Source: Planctomycetota bacterium (lineage in GTDB: Bacteria; Planctomycetota; Planctomycetia; Pirellulales; Pirellulaceae). From it: a stretch of 43,572 nt of DNA. Of this stretch, positions 33,079-42,691 are shown piece by piece. The first letter of the stretch is position 1, and every line of letters begins with the position of its first letter. The stretch covers positions 1 through 43,572 of the forward strand of contig JAQBZB010000041.1 in the NCBI GenBank assembly GCA_027622275.1. Direction: 5' to 3'. The notes under the pieces were generated by a model. It worked only from the letters and a program-made list of their open reading frames with translations. It was not told the DNA's origin and searched no databases. The translations under genes and the position numbers were made by a program.

Positions 33079-34695
33079 CTAGTGGTTCCAGCAGAATTCG
33101 GCGGAGTTAAACAACGTCCAATAGATGTCTTCGACGGCGTTTGCACGCTGCTTCCGGTTGCCTTGCAGCTGAGGCAGGAAGTGCGCCTGCTCGTCGAGGG
33201 TCGGCCGTCGCGAAAGGCAAGCGAGATAGCAGTTCTCCAGGCAAGTCGCGGCATCAGAACTCATCGCGGCGATCCGGCCTGGGGCGGTGAGCAGCGTCGC
33301 CTCGCTGTGCTGACGCGTATAGCTGCCGCTCAGCCGTTGGACCGTGTGCGGGATTGTGCTGGCTTGAGCATCTTCCGCGTCACCAGCAATGCCGTACTCT
33401 TCGACGAAACGGAACTGCCGCTCGAAACGACGAAGTGCCGTGTATGTGTTTGAATCCTCGGCGCGCAACGTGCTTACTGCGGCCGCTTGCTGCATCGCGC
33501 GGATCATTTGCTGCGGCCCCAGCTCGGTAACCGGAAACACTGCCCATGCTTCTTCAACTTGTTGTGCGGCTACCTCGTCATCGAGTGCTTCGTGAGTTGA
33601 TGCCAGGCTGAACGGACGCGTCGCCACGATGACGTGAATCAGCCGTCGCAGGTCGTCACCCTGATTGGCTAGATTGTCGGCCAACACGTCGAGAACGTCA
33701 GGGTCGTCTGGCGATGCAGGGTCGGGGAGATCATCGACCGGCGAGACAAACGCCCGGCCAAGCATCAGCCCCCAGACGCGATTGGCAATCGCCCGCCGGA
33801 AGCGGCGATTTTCGGGATGCGTCACCCAGGCAGCTAGTTCCGAACGGAGATGTCTGTTGTCGGGAACCCACTGCGTATCGAACGGCACTTCGGGGGTGAC
33901 GGTGCGTTCCTCTTGCGTGCGGTTATCTTCGATCACGAAGCTTCGCGGGCGCGTGTCTTGGAGACGGGCCGAGCGGAACTGAACTTGCCCGTAATACGCC
34001 GCCAAGCCCTCGAATTGCGGCTGTGTCCAATCGGCGAATGGATGATCGTGGCACTGAGCACAATCAATCCGCTGGCCGAGAAAAGCCCGCGACGTGCGTG
34101 CCGCCAACCGCTCGGCGGCTTGATCGCCAAGCGATATTTCCAGGGCGACGAAGGTTGTGGCGGGCCGATCGGCGAACACACCGCGACTGGCAATCATCTC
34201 GCGAGCGATTTCGCTGTAGGGCTTTCCCTGCTGAAGCGAGTTGCCCAACCAACGTCTAAAGCGTTCGCGCTGGTGAGGCTTCAGATCTTCCGTCACCGGA
34301 TCGACAAACGCGTCTCCCAGTCTCGCCGCGAAGTACTCAACGAAGCGAGAGTCGGCGACTAGGCGAGCGGTCCATTGCTGTAGTCGTTCGGGAGACGTGT
34401 CGGCTTCGAATTGGCGGATCTCTTCGAATGATGGTGCTGTGCCAACCAGCGCCAGGGCGAGACGGCGAAACACCTGTAGCTCATCGGTTACTTTGGCTGG
34501 CTCGATGGAAGATGCGGCCCATGTCGCTTGGAGCAGCGCGTCAACTCGATCCGCGGCCACCGCGACGTCCTCGCCCCTGGGGGCGTTGGCGAGACTGTGC
34601 GCGGACACAGCGGGGCGTGCCGCAACCCAAGCGACCAGACAGAAAACAGCTAGTACAACCGTCGCTGGCAGCAGCAGGTACTTCCGCGTCTCCAT
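33079..34695 (-). CDS. DUF1549/DUF1553 protein (planctomycete surface pair)
   Basis: A 538-residue exported protein. Residues 5-27 form a signal anchor (LLLPATVVLAVFCLVAW). The DUF1549 domain follows: DELQVFRRLALALVGTAPSF, RLVADSRFVEYFAARLGDAF and the motif IDCAQCHDHPFADW, whose CxxCH resembles a haem-c site. DUF1553 (about 285-535) has RRAIANRVWGLMLGRAFVSP and FLPQLQGNRKQRANAVEDIY. I start at the ATG at 34695, since the upstream ATG at 34749 only adds 18 residues before the signal, and GAGGAAC lies about 10 bases before 34695. It is somewhat shorter than many members and lacks an N-terminal cytochrome (PSCyt1) domain. Operon with the DUF1501 gene. Confidence 0.9.
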   Translation of the reverse strand: METRKYLLLPATVVLAVFCLVAWVAARPAVSAHSLANAPRGEDVAVAADRVDALLQATWAASSIEPAKVTDELQVFRRLALALVGTAPSFEEIRQFEADTSPERLQQWTARLVADSRFVEYFAARLGDAFVDPVTEDLKPHQRERFRRWLGNSLQQGKPYSEIAREMIASRGVFADRPATTFVALEISLGDQAAERLAARTSRAFLGQRIDCAQCHDHPFADWTQPQFEGLAAYYGQVQFRSARLQDTRPRSFVIEDNRTQEERTVTPEVPFDTQWVPDNRHLRSELAAWVTHPENRRFRRAIANRVWGLMLGRAFVSPVDDLPDPASPDDPDVLDVLADNLANQGDDLRRLIHVIVATRPFSLASTHEALDDEVAAQQVEEAWAVFPVTELGPQQMIRAMQQAAAVSTLRAEDSNTYTALRRFERQFRFVEEYGIAGDAEDAQASTIPHTVQRLSGSYTRQHSEATLLTAPGRIAAMSSDAATCLENCYLACLSRRPTLDEQAHFLPQLQGNRKQRANAVEDIYWTLFNSAEFCWNH

Positions 34696-34934
34696 GGGCA
34701 ACTCGTTCCTCAACAGACTTTGATCTCCCGGGCGAACAACGACTATCATTTAACGACAGCGGAACAACAAAGTTCCGCAACAGCCAAGCATATTCGTTTC
34801 GCGGCGAATTGGCTTGGGAGAAAGTTCGAGAATCCATCGAATTCGCCGCGTGTTCGTCGCCGGTCGCGGAACTTACCTCGGTCTCCGTTGTTTGACTATG
34901 GTGAGTGCTACACTAGAACCGCGAGACCCATTCC

Positions 34935-36203
34935 ATGCCCGCGTCGACCCTGGAACGAGGCCATTCCGTGCCACCCGTCGAAGATGCCGCTTCAAGCCCT
35001 CTCGCGGATCACGGTGCGATCGCTGGCCAGCGAACCATCCTCTCGTGGCGTGATCTTCAAGAGTTCCCACGCATTCCTTCACTATCGCGTCATCCGCTAC
35101 GGGCCGTGGCGTGGTTGGTACACGCTTGCTTGGCGCTGGTCTGTTTGATCGTCCTGCTCGCGCTCGTAGCAGCGATTCCGGTGGTCAACGTCCTCGCCCT
35201 GGGGTACTTGATGGAAGTTCAGGGCCGCGTCGCTCGGACGGGGAGATTTCGATCCGCCTTCTACCTTCTGCCAGCAGCCCAGCGGTTGGGCGGCATGTTG
35301 CTGGCGGTTTGGCTGTGGATGCTGCCAATCCAGTTTCTGGCAGGTGCGGCCCGCGACAGTTGGCTGCTCGCGCCCGGCGGGACCACCGCGTGGTTGTGGA
35401 CCGAGCTGTTAGTCGGAGCCAGCTTGTTAATCGCCGTTCATCTGCTGCTGGCGATCGGTTGTGGCGGAGGCTGGTGGCGTTTCGTGCGTCCGGTGAGTAA
35501 CGCCCGCTGGCTGCTGGCTCACAGGCGTAGTGGTGAGTACTGGCGAGACGCTCATCGTGCGATCCGCGAGTTCGTGGCCGCGTTTCGGTTGCCGCATCTG
35601 CTCCGCCTGGGCCTGCTCGGTTACGCCGCAGCGTACGTCTGGCTGTTCGTGCCGACGCTGCTGTTCACGATGCTTGATGATGTAACCAGCCCATGGCAGA
35701 TCCTCGGCTTTCTGGTCGGTTGCGTCACCTTGACACTGGCGTTGCTGTGGCTTCCACTGCTGCTCGCACACGTCGCCTCCGAAGGTCGTTGGCGAGCGAT
35801 GTGCGAGTTTACGACGGTCGCCAAGCTGGCGGGTCAAACGCCATTCCGCTGGGCGATCGCCACGGCAATCTTGTTCGCGTGTTCGATTGCGCCGTTGCTG
35901 TACAGCGCGCTCATCAAGATCCAGATTCCACCGCATGATGCGAGGTGGGACCTGATGCTCGTGTTCCTTGCCACCGTCGTTCCGGCCCGCGTCCTGATTG
36001 GCTGGGTCTATCATCGCGCGACTCAGCGAATGCGTTCCACGCCGTCGTGGCCCTGGCGGATCTGGCAGTGGACCAACGGCTTGGCGCTGTGCGCGGGAGT
36101 CAGCGGTTACATTTACTTCCTATATCTAGCGGAAACTGGCGGCGAGCTAGGGCAGGGTGCCGTCTGGCAGTTTCATGCCTTGCTGCTGCCGCTGCCGTTC
36201 TGA
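34935..36203 (+). CDS. Polytopic membrane protein, unknown function
   Basis: A 422-residue protein. The polar N-terminus (about 1-55) is followed by seven or eight membrane spans: LVHACLALVCLIVLLALVAA, MLLAVWLWMLPIQFLA, LLVGASLLIAVHLLLAIG, LGYAAAYVWLFVPTLLF, LGFLVGCVTLTLALLWLPLL, AIATAILFACSIAPLLYSAL, LMLVFLATVVPARVLIG and LALCAGVSGYIYFLYLA. The NVLALGYLMEVQGRVARTG block after the first span resembles DUF4013-like proteins. No transport or enzyme motif could be identified. It is divergent from the DUF1549/1553 gene and followed 4 bases after its stop by repeat copy B. Confidence 0.8.
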   Translation: MPASTLERGHSVPPVEDAASSPLADHGAIAGQRTILSWRDLQEFPRIPSLSRHPLRAVAWLVHACLALVCLIVLLALVAAIPVVNVLALGYLMEVQGRVARTGRFRSAFYLLPAAQRLGGMLLAVWLWMLPIQFLAGAARDSWLLAPGGTTAWLWTELLVGASLLIAVHLLLAIGCGGGWWRFVRPVSNARWLLAHRRSGEYWRDAHRAIREFVAAFRLPHLLRLGLLGYAAAYVWLFVPTLLFTMLDDVTSPWQILGFLVGCVTLTLALLWLPLLLAHVASEGRWRAMCEFTTVAKLAGQTPFRWAIATAILFACSIAPLLYSALIKIQIPPHDARWDLMLVFLATVVPARVLIGWVYHRATQRMRSTPSWPWRIWQWTNGLALCAGVSGYIYFLYLAETGGELGQGAVWQFHALLLPLPF

Positions 36204-36207
36204 CGCC

Positions 36208-36377
36208 GGATTATTCATCAGCCGCCTGGCGCTAGCCTGCGGTTCTTGCGAACTTCGACAGAACCGCACGCTAGCGCGTGGCGGCTGATTTGCGTGGTGT
36301 TTTGGGCAAGATAGCCGTAACTCTTTTCACGAACGTGCATTCTGAACAATGCTGACTAGTTCATGGATAATCCTGGT
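36208..36377. repeat. Diverged intergenic repeat, copy B (uninterrupted)
   Basis: Inverted relative to copy A at 31470-31815. Bases 36219-36287 fold into a long hairpin (CAGCCGCC...GGCGGCTG with CGCTAGC and GGTTCT inner arms). Half-units of the same palindrome recur at 36861-36912. The remaining stretch to 36544 shows nothing recognisable. Confidence 0.82.
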
Positions 36378-36544
36378 TGATGCCTCGTCCGTGAGATTCC
36401 AAACACTCGTTACAGCCGCTACGACTGGACACGCTGAAATCTCGTAGGCCGACTGCGAGCTTTGACTCGTTCCAACTCGCGACGTAGTCTTTCATCGGAA
36501 TCCTGTCGAGCTTCAAAGCTATCAGCACAAAGACGAGACTAATC

Positions 36545-36784
36545 ATGTTGCAAGCCACCGAGACGCCCGCCGAGGAGTTTGTTGACCGCCGCAACTATGT
36601 TGCAGGACAAGATGTCCCGATTCGCGAACGCCGCCAATTCTCGAACAGCCACGATGGGCTCAGCCCCAACGCCCGCGAGCTGGCGGTTGCGATTGACGAG
36701 TACAAGCTTCGACATCGCCGCCGCTTCATCACGTTTGAAGAAATGCTTTCGGTGGTTGAATCGTTGGGCTATACGAAGGCATAG
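36545..36784 (+). CDS. Small conserved planctomycete protein, unknown function
   Basis: A 79-residue protein. The N-terminal half is variable-looking (ETPAEEFVDRRNYVAGQDVP). The C-terminal half (RRQFSNSHDGLSPNARELAV, then AIDEYKLRHRRRFITFEEML and SVVESLGYTK) has the look of a strongly constrained helical module, and I recall similar short proteins in other planctomycetes. The RRRFITFEEMLxVxxSLGY tail suggests a small helical nucleic-acid or protein binding unit, but no function can be named. No good ribosome site is seen. It stands alone between two repeat clusters. Confidence 0.65.
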   Translation: MLQATETPAEEFVDRRNYVAGQDVPIRERRQFSNSHDGLSPNARELAVAIDEYKLRHRRRFITFEEMLSVVESLGYTKA

Positions 36785-37088
36785 CTTCGTCCGTCGTTCC
36801 GGCTTGAGCCGGTGATTGCCGCGTAAGGCAACTACTGGAGAATTATCAACCGGTTGCGAGGGAACCGGACGCTAGCGCGTACCGGCTGATGAAATCAGCC
36901 GCCTGGCGCTAGGCGATACCGACCCTTCGGGCCTAATACGCGCAACTTCAAAACGCACGCCTCCGATGCGGTTAAAACGGCTGCTTGGTTAACGCTGTCC
37001 AATTAGTCACTTCGGATGAAAGTGAATCGTCCGAAACCGCCGCATCGAAAGTCTCACGACTCCTGCTACCGAAACAACTACGCTCTCG
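36785..37088. repeat. Intergenic region with palindromic repeat fragments
   Basis: Bases 36861-36912 carry half-units of the copy-B palindrome (CGGACGCTAGCGCGTACCGG and ATCAGCCGCCTGGCGCTAGG). Bases 36954-36978 carry a half-unit of the palindrome complete at 40909-40976 (CGCACGCCTCCG then GCGGTTAAA). No gene seen. Confidence 0.65.
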
Positions 37089-38003
37089 TCACTGATCGAG
37101 CACATCCCACCGGATTGGTTCGTCGCCGCTCATCGTGGCCATGCCTTCGATATAGTCGGCGGGTGTGGCGTCGTCCAGAAAGAGGACCGCACCGTCGGCA
37201 AGCAAGACGTGGGCACCTTCCCTGTGATGGCTGCCCATCTCCTGGCCAAAACCGCCGTTGACGACATACTGCATCCGTTCGGATTTCAAGTCGCGAGGAT
37301 TGAGCCAAGTGACTCCGCTCACTTGCGTTTCCACCACCAGGATCGAGGTCGTCAGGTCGTCCTGAGCGAGATCGATGCTGGTCGCTTCGGCGTCAGGAAA
37401 AAACGTCTCGGCCCCGGTGATTACCATGTAACTTGTCTCCCCAAGTGCGTGCGCGTCGGGATCGGCGGGGCAACCGTAAACAGCGGGCATGTGACTCGTG
37501 AGCTGCGCGTTGTTCGGACCGTCCCAGGGCTCGTTGAAGTCGTAACGTGAATGCAGCCCCTGTTCAGCGAGAAATGGCAGAAGCAGCACGCGCCAGCTGT
37601 GCATCGGCTTGCCATTCGCGTCAGGAATGTAAGCTGGCGGGAGCGTGCCATGCTTGGCTTCGTAAGCTCGCAGCGCCAAGCCGATTTGAATGAGATTCGA
37701 TTCACAACTCCGCTTGTGAACCATCGTCCGAGCCGCACCGATCGCGGGAAACACTGCCACAAAAGCGATCGTCGCAACCAACGCGGCCGAGGCCAGACCG
37801 GCAAACACCAACAAGACGATCGTTCCTGTCGACATCTGTCGACGCCTCACCACGATCGGCATGGTGTCCGCCCCTTCGCGACTCGACTGGTACGGAACCG
37901 TGATCTCCTTACCGCACGAAGCACATGGCCCGCGCTGTCCAACGTACTCGTCGTCGACCAGCGTATCGAGGCCGCAATGCGGGCAAGTGAACGGGATTGG
38001 CAT
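37089..38003 (-). CDS. DUF1559 protein with N-terminal zinc ribbon
   Basis: A 304-residue protein. The N-terminus is a four-cysteine zinc ribbon (FTCPHCGLDTLVDDEYVGQR, then PCASCGKE). A membrane span follows at about 59-88 (TIVLLVFAGLASAALVATIA). Next comes the DUF1559 (SBP_bac_10) body: RSCESNLIQIGLALRAYEAK, HGTLPPAYI, HSWRVLLLPFLAEQGL, FNEPWDGPNN and GAHVLLADGAVLFL. Normal DUF1559 members start with a prepilin/type IV pilin-like segment; here the ribbon precedes the hydrophobic helix, and the CESNLIQIGLALRAY helix is kept. The family is very large in Planctomycetes and is presumed to form pilin-like surface structures. It lies 44 bases downstream of the KDPG aldolase gene on the same strand. 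Confidence 0.9.
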   Translation of the reverse strand: MPIPFTCPHCGLDTLVDDEYVGQRGPCASCGKEITVPYQSSREGADTMPIVVRRRQMSTGTIVLLVFAGLASAALVATIAFVAVFPAIGAARTMVHKRSCESNLIQIGLALRAYEAKHGTLPPAYIPDANGKPMHSWRVLLLPFLAEQGLHSRYDFNEPWDGPNNAQLTSHMPAVYGCPADPDAHALGETSYMVITGAETFFPDAEATSIDLAQDDLTTSILVVETQVSGVTWLNPRDLKSERMQYVVNGGFGQEMGSHHREGAHVLLADGAVLFLDDATPADYIEGMATMSGDEPIRWDVLDQ

Positions 38004-38047
38004 GAGAATCGGGTGTCGGGCGACGAGTGGCTAGTGACAAATGACCA

Positions 38048-38704
38048 TTATGCGTCATTCTCGCGAGTCGCGCGGACAATGTCCACGTACTGTCGAGCCA
38101 GCGTCTCGATCCGCCCCATGTCTCCGGCTTCGACCGCCTTGGCTTCGACCAGCGAGCCGCCAATGCCGAGCGCGAACGCACCGGCACGCAGGAAACCGGC
38201 CGCCGTGTCCAGATCGACGCCGCCAGTTGGCATGAGATTCACCTGCGGCAGTGGCCCGTGCAGGGCTTTCAGGTAAGACGCGCCTCCCATTGAATCGGCT
38301 GGGAAGATCTTGACGATGTCGGCACCCGCTTCCCAGGCGGTTACGACCTCGGTCGGCGTGAGAGCCCCTGGCATGACGGCTTTGTCGTACCGGCGACAGA
38401 GTCGAATCAAATCCACGTTCGTCGCTGGGGAGACAATAAACTCGGCTCCAGCCAACATCGCGGCCCGCCCGGTTTCTGTGTCGAGAACCGTTCCGGCTCC
38501 CAACAACGCTCGATCACCAAGCTTGTCCGCGACGCGTTCCAGAACCCGCAGCGCACCCGGCACCGTAAACGTCACTTCCATCACCGTGATGCCACCAGCC
38601 AACAGTGCTTCCGCGACGTCCACCAACAACTCGCTGCTGCGAGCGCGAATGACCGCCACGATGCCACTTTCCTTGACGCGTTGGAGTTGTTCTGTCTTTC
38701 CCAT
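38048..38704 (-). CDS. eda: KDPG/KHG aldolase
   Basis: A 218-residue class I aldolase that splits 2-keto-3-deoxy-6-phosphogluconate into pyruvate and glyceraldehyde-3-phosphate, and can split 4-hydroxy-2-oxoglutarate. The active site is complete: Glu43 in VMEVTF, the GAGTVL motif (70-74 region), and the Schiff-base Lys132 in DIVKIFPAD. The phosphate-binding LMPTGGVDL is also present. Length and barrel layout match E. coli Eda. No Entner-Doudoroff dehydratase (edd) or sugar-acid gene is near, so the sugar-acid route it serves cannot be read from context. The ATG at 38704 lacks a clear ribosome site. Confidence 0.93.
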   Translation of the reverse strand: MGKTEQLQRVKESGIVAVIRARSSELLVDVAEALLAGGITVMEVTFTVPGALRVLERVADKLGDRALLGAGTVLDTETGRAAMLAGAEFIVSPATNVDLIRLCRRYDKAVMPGALTPTEVVTAWEAGADIVKIFPADSMGGASYLKALHGPLPQVNLMPTGGVDLDTAAGFLRAGAFALGIGGSLVEAKAVEAGDMGRIETLARQYVDIVRATRENDA

Positions 38705-38757
38705 GGGAGGTTTGGCATCCGCAATTCAAGTAAGGCCAGCGGCAGATGAAAAGTCAC

Positions 38758-38809
38758 CGGGAGGGCGAGGCTCCCGCCGAACCGGCTCAGCGGGCGCTTC
38801 GCCCTCCCG
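38758..38809. repeat. Palindromic repeat upstream of eda
   Basis: Outer arms CGGGAGGGCGA and TCGCCCTCCCG with imperfect inner arms (GGCTCCCGCCG and CGGGCGCTT). A typical planctomycete intergenic palindrome, unlike the other families in this window. Confidence 0.75.
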
Positions 38810-38997
38810 CGGGCAGTCTTTCGATGATCGACAACATGTCCCCACCGACGCAATTCACTAAGTCCCCACCATAGCAGGTCTTAGCGACTGCGCGGGGAAA
38901 ATCCTGGACTCGTCGTGTGGGTTGTGCATAATATTCGATGTTCGCATGTCAGCAAACCCTTGCACATCAGTCGCCTAGTCGGTCGGTTCTCGCGTCG

Positions 38998-39285
38998 ATG
39001 AAGGATTTTCTTCTAACTACGCCTGCCCAGCTTGTGATCTGGACAACGGTGCTGCTGGTCTTAATGACCGTAGGATGGTACCTCGTGGGAAGGTTTCGCG
39101 ATAACACCGCCGACGACCGTCTGACGGCCAATGAACTGCTGACGAATTTCGAGGAATTGCATCACCAGGGTGACATCAACGACGCGGAATACCGAACTAT
39201 AAAGACGGCGTTAGGGGCCAAGCTCCGCGAGGAGTTAGAGGATTCGGAGAGCAAGGGTTCGGAGGATTTGCGAGAGTCGCTTTGA
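38998..39285 (+). CDS. Small membrane protein, SHOCT-like tail
   Basis: A 95-residue protein. One N-terminal span (LVIWTTVLLVLMTVGWYLVG) is followed by a basic turn (RFRD) and a soluble tail: DRLTANELLTNFEELHHQGD then INDAEYRTIKTALGAKLREE. The tail has the short C-terminal-domain-like pattern L..F..L...G.I...E...IK..L, as in SHOCT modules. I place the start at 38998, just before the span; an ATG at 38938 is in frame but adds a Ser/Gln-rich segment without a ribosome site. It is 246 bases upstream of clpX. Function unknown. Confidence 0.72.
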   Translation: MKDFLLTTPAQLVIWTTVLLVLMTVGWYLVGRFRDNTADDRLTANELLTNFEELHHQGDINDAEYRTIKTALGAKLREELEDSESKGSEDLRESL

Positions 39286-39531
39286 CAACCGCAGTGGTGG
39301 TCCGCCTAACCGGTGCGATCCACACGTCCGGTAACCGCAAGGTGATCGCGACGGCGGATGAGAACAACATGCGTGACTGCTCGACGACTGTGGAAAGGAT
39401 TCCCCGTTTAGCTGGATCTGGTCTGCGGACCACCTCCGGCACCAGCGAGCTTAACAACTAGGAGTCTGTTTTCGATTTCAAGTCCGAGTGATTGGCAACG
39501 AGATCGGGAATCCGAAAGGAGTGTCGAGTCT

Positions 39532-40818
39532 ATGTCGGGTGGAAAAGATACAACCGCAACCACAACGGGCCGCCGCGGGAGCACTACGAAGAAGAACGCC
39601 TTCTGTTCCTTCTGTCGCAAGAGCTACCGAGACGTTGGGCCGTTGGTGGAAGGACCGGGGGACGTTTACATCTGTGGCGAGTGCATTGATCTCTGCCAAT
39701 CGATCTTGGAACAGGAGCAACGTCGCCGCGGCTCCAGCAAGCAACTCTTCAACGAGATTCCGACGCCTCGCGATATCGTGGCCCATCTGGACGAGTATGT
39801 GATCGGCCAAACCTCGGCGAAGCGCGTCTTGGCCGTTGCCGTGCATAACCACTACAAGCGATTATCGCACGGTTGGGAAGGCTCCGACGTCGAGATCGAA
39901 AAGTCCAACATCATGCTGATCGGGCCGACTGGTTCGGGGAAGACGTTGTTGGCGCGAACGCTGGCTCGGACGTTGAATGTTCCGTTTGCGATCGGCGACG
40001 CGACTACCTTGACCGAAGCCGGCTATGTCGGCGAAGACGTCGAGAACTTGTTGCTCAAGCTGCTGCACGCGGCCGACTTCGACATCGAGTCAGCTCAACG
40101 CGGCATCCTCTACATCGACGAACTCGACAAGATTGGCAAGACAAGCCAAAACGTGTCGATCACTCGTGATGTCTCGGGGGAAGGTGTGCAACAGGCCTTG
40201 CTCAAGATGCTCGAAGGCACCGTCGCCAACGTGCCTCCGCAAGGCGGGCGTAAGCATCCTGAGCAGCAGTATATCCAAATCGACACGACGAATATCCTGT
40301 TCATCTGTGGCGGGACGTTCGTCGGTATCGAGGATATCATTCGCAAACGGCTCGGCAAGCGAAAGCTCGGGTTCGTCCAAGGCTCTGGCACGCACCACGA
40401 GTTGTCAACCGCCGACGTGCTTCCTCAAGTCACGACGGACGACGTGTTGGAATTCGGTTTGATTCCCGAACTTGTCGGACGTCTGCCGGTGACGACCGCG
40501 CTTGCTCCGTTGGACCAAGAGGCGCTCGTCCGCGTTCTTCAAGAGCCCAAGAACGCGCTGATTCGACAGTATCAAAGCTTGTTCGAGATGGAGAACTGTG
40601 AATTGAGCTTCACGGCGGAAGCTCTGGTTGCAATCGCCAAGCGGGCTCAAACTCGAGGCACCGGTGCTCGCGGACTCCGCAGCATCATCGAGGATGTGAT
40701 GCTCGACATCATGTTCGACTTGCCCGATCAAGAACGAGGCTCGAAGTTCGAGGTGAGCGCCGACATCGTGGAAGGCCGCACAAAGATGTTCAAGATGCCG
40801 ACCAGCAAGACGGCTTAG
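39532..40818 (+). CDS. clpX: ClpX, ATPase subunit of the ClpXP protease
   Basis: A 428-residue AAA+ unfoldase that threads tagged proteins into ClpP. The N-terminal zinc domain has Cys25, Cys28, Cys48 and Cys51 (CSFC ... CGEC). Walker A is GPTGSGKT at 131-138 and the pore loop is GYVG at 164-167. Walker B is ILYIDELD (acidic pair 196-197). Sensor regions include [12 protein letters not shown] and [14 protein letters not shown]. The ClpP-contact loop reads LGF where E. coli has IGF. The N-terminus carries about 20 extra Thr/Gly/Lys-rich residues. AGGAG lies about 9 bases before the ATG. Neither clpP nor tig is adjacent, unlike in E. coli. A strong terminator follows. Confidence 0.97.
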   Translation: MSGGKDTTATTTGRRGSTTKKNAFCSFCRKSYRDVGPLVEGPGDVYICGECIDLCQSILEQEQRRRGSSKQLFNEIPTPRDIVAHLDEYVIGQTSAKRVLAVAVHNHYKRLSHGWEGSDVEIEKSNIMLIGPTGSGKTLLARTLARTLNVPFAIGDATTLTEAGYVGEDVENLLLKLLHAADFDIESAQRGILYIDELDKIGKTSQNVSITRDVSGEGVQQALLKMLEGTVANVPPQGGRKHPEQQYIQIDTTNILFICGGTFVGIEDIIRKRLGKRKLGFVQGSGTHHELSTADVLPQVTTDDVLEFGLIPELVGRLPVTTALAPLDQEALVRVLQEPKNALIRQYQSLFEMENCELSFTAEALVAIAKRAQTRGTGARGLRSIIEDVMLDIMFDLPDQERGSKFEVSADIVEGRTKMFKMPTSKTA

Positions 40819-40855
40819 CTCACGAAGAAGTTAAATTGAATTTGCCCTCCCAACT

Positions 40856-40893
40856 GCGGGCGCAGCGAAGGAATCGCTGTCGCCCGCGTTTTT
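40856..40893 (+). terminator. Intrinsic terminator of clpX
   Basis: Stem GCGGGCG-CAGCGA / TCGCTG-(T)-CGCCCGC with loop AGGAA and one bulged T, followed by GTTTTT (40888-40893). It lies 38 bases past the clpX stop. The clearest intrinsic terminator in the window. Confidence 0.88.
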
Positions 40894-40908
40894 GCGCGCC
40901 CTTCCGTT

Positions 40909-40976
40909 GTTTAACCGCAAGCCGGAGGCGTGCGCTATCCGTCCGCAAAGCGCACGCCTCCGGCTGGCGGTTAAAC
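40909..40976. repeat. Palindromic repeat downstream of clpX
   Basis: Outer arms GTTTAACCGC (40909-40918) and GCGGTTAAAC (40967-40976), inner arms GCCGGAGGCGTGCGC and GCGCACGCCTCCGGC. A half-unit of the same family is at 36954-36978. Confidence 0.85.
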
Positions 40977-41101
40977 GAAGTACTCACCAAATCCCTCATA
41001 GACGACGAGCCGCCCAAATGGCAAACTAATTGCTAACGGATGGTCGATAGTCAACACGGCTTTCACTCCTCCCCGATTGAACCACTCGAAAGGAATCTAG
41101 C

Positions 41102-42691
41102 GTGGACTCGTTTCAACTCGATGCACAAGGCATTTCGGTCACCAATATCGCTCGTAATCCCTCGCCGTCGCGACTGTACGAAGAGGCGATTCGGCGAGAT
41201 CCAGGTACAAGCATCTCCGACACCGGAGCCTTAATCGCGTACTCCGGCGACAAAACCGGCAGGTCGCCAAACGACAAGCGAGTCGTTCGGCATCCCGACT
41301 CACAGGCGAACGTCTGGTGGGGCTCGGTCAATATCGACATCGACGCTTCGACGTTTGCCATTAACCGCGAACGAGCAATCGACTATCTCAACACGCGCAA
41401 ACGCCTGTATTGCATTGACGGCTATGCGGGCTGGGATCCCGACTACCAGATCAAGGTGCGAGTCATCTGTGCGCGTCCGTATCATGCGTTGTTTATGCAC
41501 AACATGTTGATTCGCCCGACGCGCGAGCAACTCGCCGACTTCGGCATACCAGATTGCGTCATCTACAACGCCGGCGCATTTCCTGCCAATCGGCACACGA
41601 CCGGAATGACTTCCAAGACGAGCGTCGACCTGGATCTCGAAAACCAAGAAGTGGTGATTCTCGGCACCGAGTACGCGGGCGAGATGAAGAAAGCCGTCTT
41701 CACCCTCATGAACTACCTGATGCCCAAACGCGGCATCCTGTCGATGCATTGCTCGGCCACCGCCGACCGTGAAACCGGCCGCTCGTCCGTCCTGTTCGGT
41801 TTGTCTGGGACCGGCAAAACGACTCTGTCCGCCGACCCCAGACGTCTGCTGGTCGGCGACGACGAACACTGCTGGACCGACTCGGGAATTTTTAACATCG
41901 AAGGCGGTTGCTATGCCAAGGCCATCTTTTTGACGCGCGAAGCCGAACCACAGATCTTCGACGCGCTTCGCTTTGGTGCAGTCCTTGAAAACGTCGTCTA
42001 CGACGTAGCGGATCATAACGTCGATTTCTCCAACACCACCATCACCGAGAACACGCGCGGCTCCTATCCCATCGAGTACATCGAAAACGCGAAAATCCCT
42101 TGTGTCGCCGATCATCCGACGGATGTGATCTTTCTGACTTGCGACGCCTTTGGTGTTCTGCCGCCGGTCAGCCGGCTCTCGCCCGAGCAAGCCGAGTATC
42201 ACTTCATCAGCGGTTACACCGCCAAGGTCGCCGGTACTGAAGTCGGAGTGACCGAACCACAGGCCACGTTCTCGCCCTGCTTCGGAGGCCCGTTCCTGGT
42301 CTGGCATCCGAGCAAGTACGCTAAATTGCTATCGGAAAATCTTCGCCGACACAACACGCGTGTATGGTTGATCAACACCGGCTGGAGTGGTGGAGCACAC
42401 GGCGTCGGTTCGCGTATCAAGTTAAGCTACACCCGCGCCATCGTCGACGCGATTCACTCTGGAAAACTCGCGGATGCTCCGACTCAAGAAGACCCTGTCT
42501 TCGGCATTGCGACGATCACACAATGCGCGGGCGTGCCCAGCGAGTTGCTGATTCCGAAGAACACCTGGTCCGACAAGTCGGCGTTCGACGCGACCGCGAA
42601 CAAACTGGCCCAGCTTTTCACCAAGAATTTCACCGCTTATGCCGATGGCGTTCGCGAAAAAGTGAGGAACGCGGGGCCAGTTGCTTCATAA
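41102..42691 (+). CDS. pckA: ATP-dependent phosphoenolpyruvate carboxykinase
   Basis: A 529-residue enzyme that turns oxaloacetate and ATP into PEP, ADP and CO2, opening gluconeogenesis. Substrate-binding [10 protein letters not shown] (about 57) comes first. It is followed by the [18 protein letters not shown] region, the P-loop [15 protein letters not shown] (about 232-246), the metal/adenine region [18 protein letters not shown], and GGPFLVWHP near the C-terminus. These are the ATP-type, not GTP-type, signatures. The first codon is GTG at 41102, with AGGA 7 bases upstream; no in-frame ATG gives the conserved N-terminus. Length is typical. The gene stands alone. Confidence 0.95.
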   Translation: MDSFQLDAQGISVTNIARNPSPSRLYEEAIRRDPGTSISDTGALIAYSGDKTGRSPNDKRVVRHPDSQANVWWGSVNIDIDASTFAINRERAIDYLNTRKRLYCIDGYAGWDPDYQIKVRVICARPYHALFMHNMLIRPTREQLADFGIPDCVIYNAGAFPANRHTTGMTSKTSVDLDLENQEVVILGTEYAGEMKKAVFTLMNYLMPKRGILSMHCSATADRETGRSSVLFGLSGTGKTTLSADPRRLLVGDDEHCWTDSGIFNIEGGCYAKAIFLTREAEPQIFDALRFGAVLENVVYDVADHNVDFSNTTITENTRGSYPIEYIENAKIPCVADHPTDVIFLTCDAFGVLPPVSRLSPEQAEYHFISGYTAKVAGTEVGVTEPQATFSPCFGGPFLVWHPSKYAKLLSENLRRHNTRVWLINTGWSGGAHGVGSRIKLSYTRAIVDAIHSGKLADAPTQEDPVFGIATITQCAGVPSELLIPKNTWSDKSAFDATANKLAQLFTKNFTAYADGVREKVRNAGPVAS

